From Candidatus Azambacteria bacterium RBG_16_47_10 (lineage in GTDB: Bacteria; Patescibacteriota; Minisyncoccia; GWC2-36-17; WO2-46-25), in contig MEYI01000002.1 in assembly GCA_001773975.1 (NCBI GenBank), forward strand, positions 1-6,176: a DNA stretch of 6,176 nucleotides, in the 5' to 3' direction. The notes below the pieces were generated by a model. That model searched no databases. It had not been told where the DNA came from and saw only the letters and a list, made by a program, of their open reading frames with translations. Both the position numbers and the translations under genes were made by a program. This document shows positions 6,176 through 6,176 of the stretch, piece after piece; within the stretch, counting starts at the first letter, position 1; each line of letters starts with the position of its first letter.

Positions 6176-6176
6176 T

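Overview
This window looks like a ribosomal RNA operon end followed by a small protein operon from a Candidate Phyla Radiation (Patescibacteria) bacterium. Four things point that way: a bacterial 23S rRNA swollen by several insertions and a group I intron; protein genes without Shine-Dalgarno sequences; a membrane-anchored protein with a DG/DCGG cysteine motif of a kind common in CPR predicted surface proteins; and compact gene spacing. The lineage call is an inference from style, not from a tree. TGA is used as an ordinary stop, which argues against the TGA=Gly lineages (Gracilibacteria, Absconditabacteria).

Layout. Bases 10-3627 are a complete 23S rRNA gene, closed by a 12-bp terminal helix (10-21 with 3614-3625). 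It is about 700 nt longer than the E. coli gene. The excess is four extra-helix insertions in domains I and II (around 164-333, 387-443, 495-600 and 962-1025) plus a 357-nt ORF-less group I intron at 2963-3319. The intron sits at the site equivalent to E. coli 2593/2594, inside the peptidyl transferase centre. Its P1, P3, P4, P5, P6, P7, P8, P9 and P10 pairings can all be read. A 5S rRNA follows (3722-3838), then an intrinsic terminator (3849-3881). No tRNA is seen.

After a short AT-rich gap come three co-directional genes: a membrane-anchored extracytoplasmic protein (3956-4741), a RodA/FtsW-family SEDS glycosyltransferase (4822-5913), and a 73-residue protein that looks like a shortened, degenerate TsaB-like domain (5915-6136). 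A probable terminator closes the window. The SEDS protein polymerises peptidoglycan glycan strands; no partner transpeptidase is in the window.

The most unusual feature is a long imperfect hairpin (2950-3103) built from AAAGT/ACTTT-type units. It lies in the P1 loop of the intron and its arms run on into the 5' exon, so the intron carries a sequence complementary to the last 13 nt of its own 5' exon. A sister hairpin of the same units fills the gap between the first two protein genes, and a third, different hairpin lies between 23S and 5S. There is no gene-free stretch over 300 bases.
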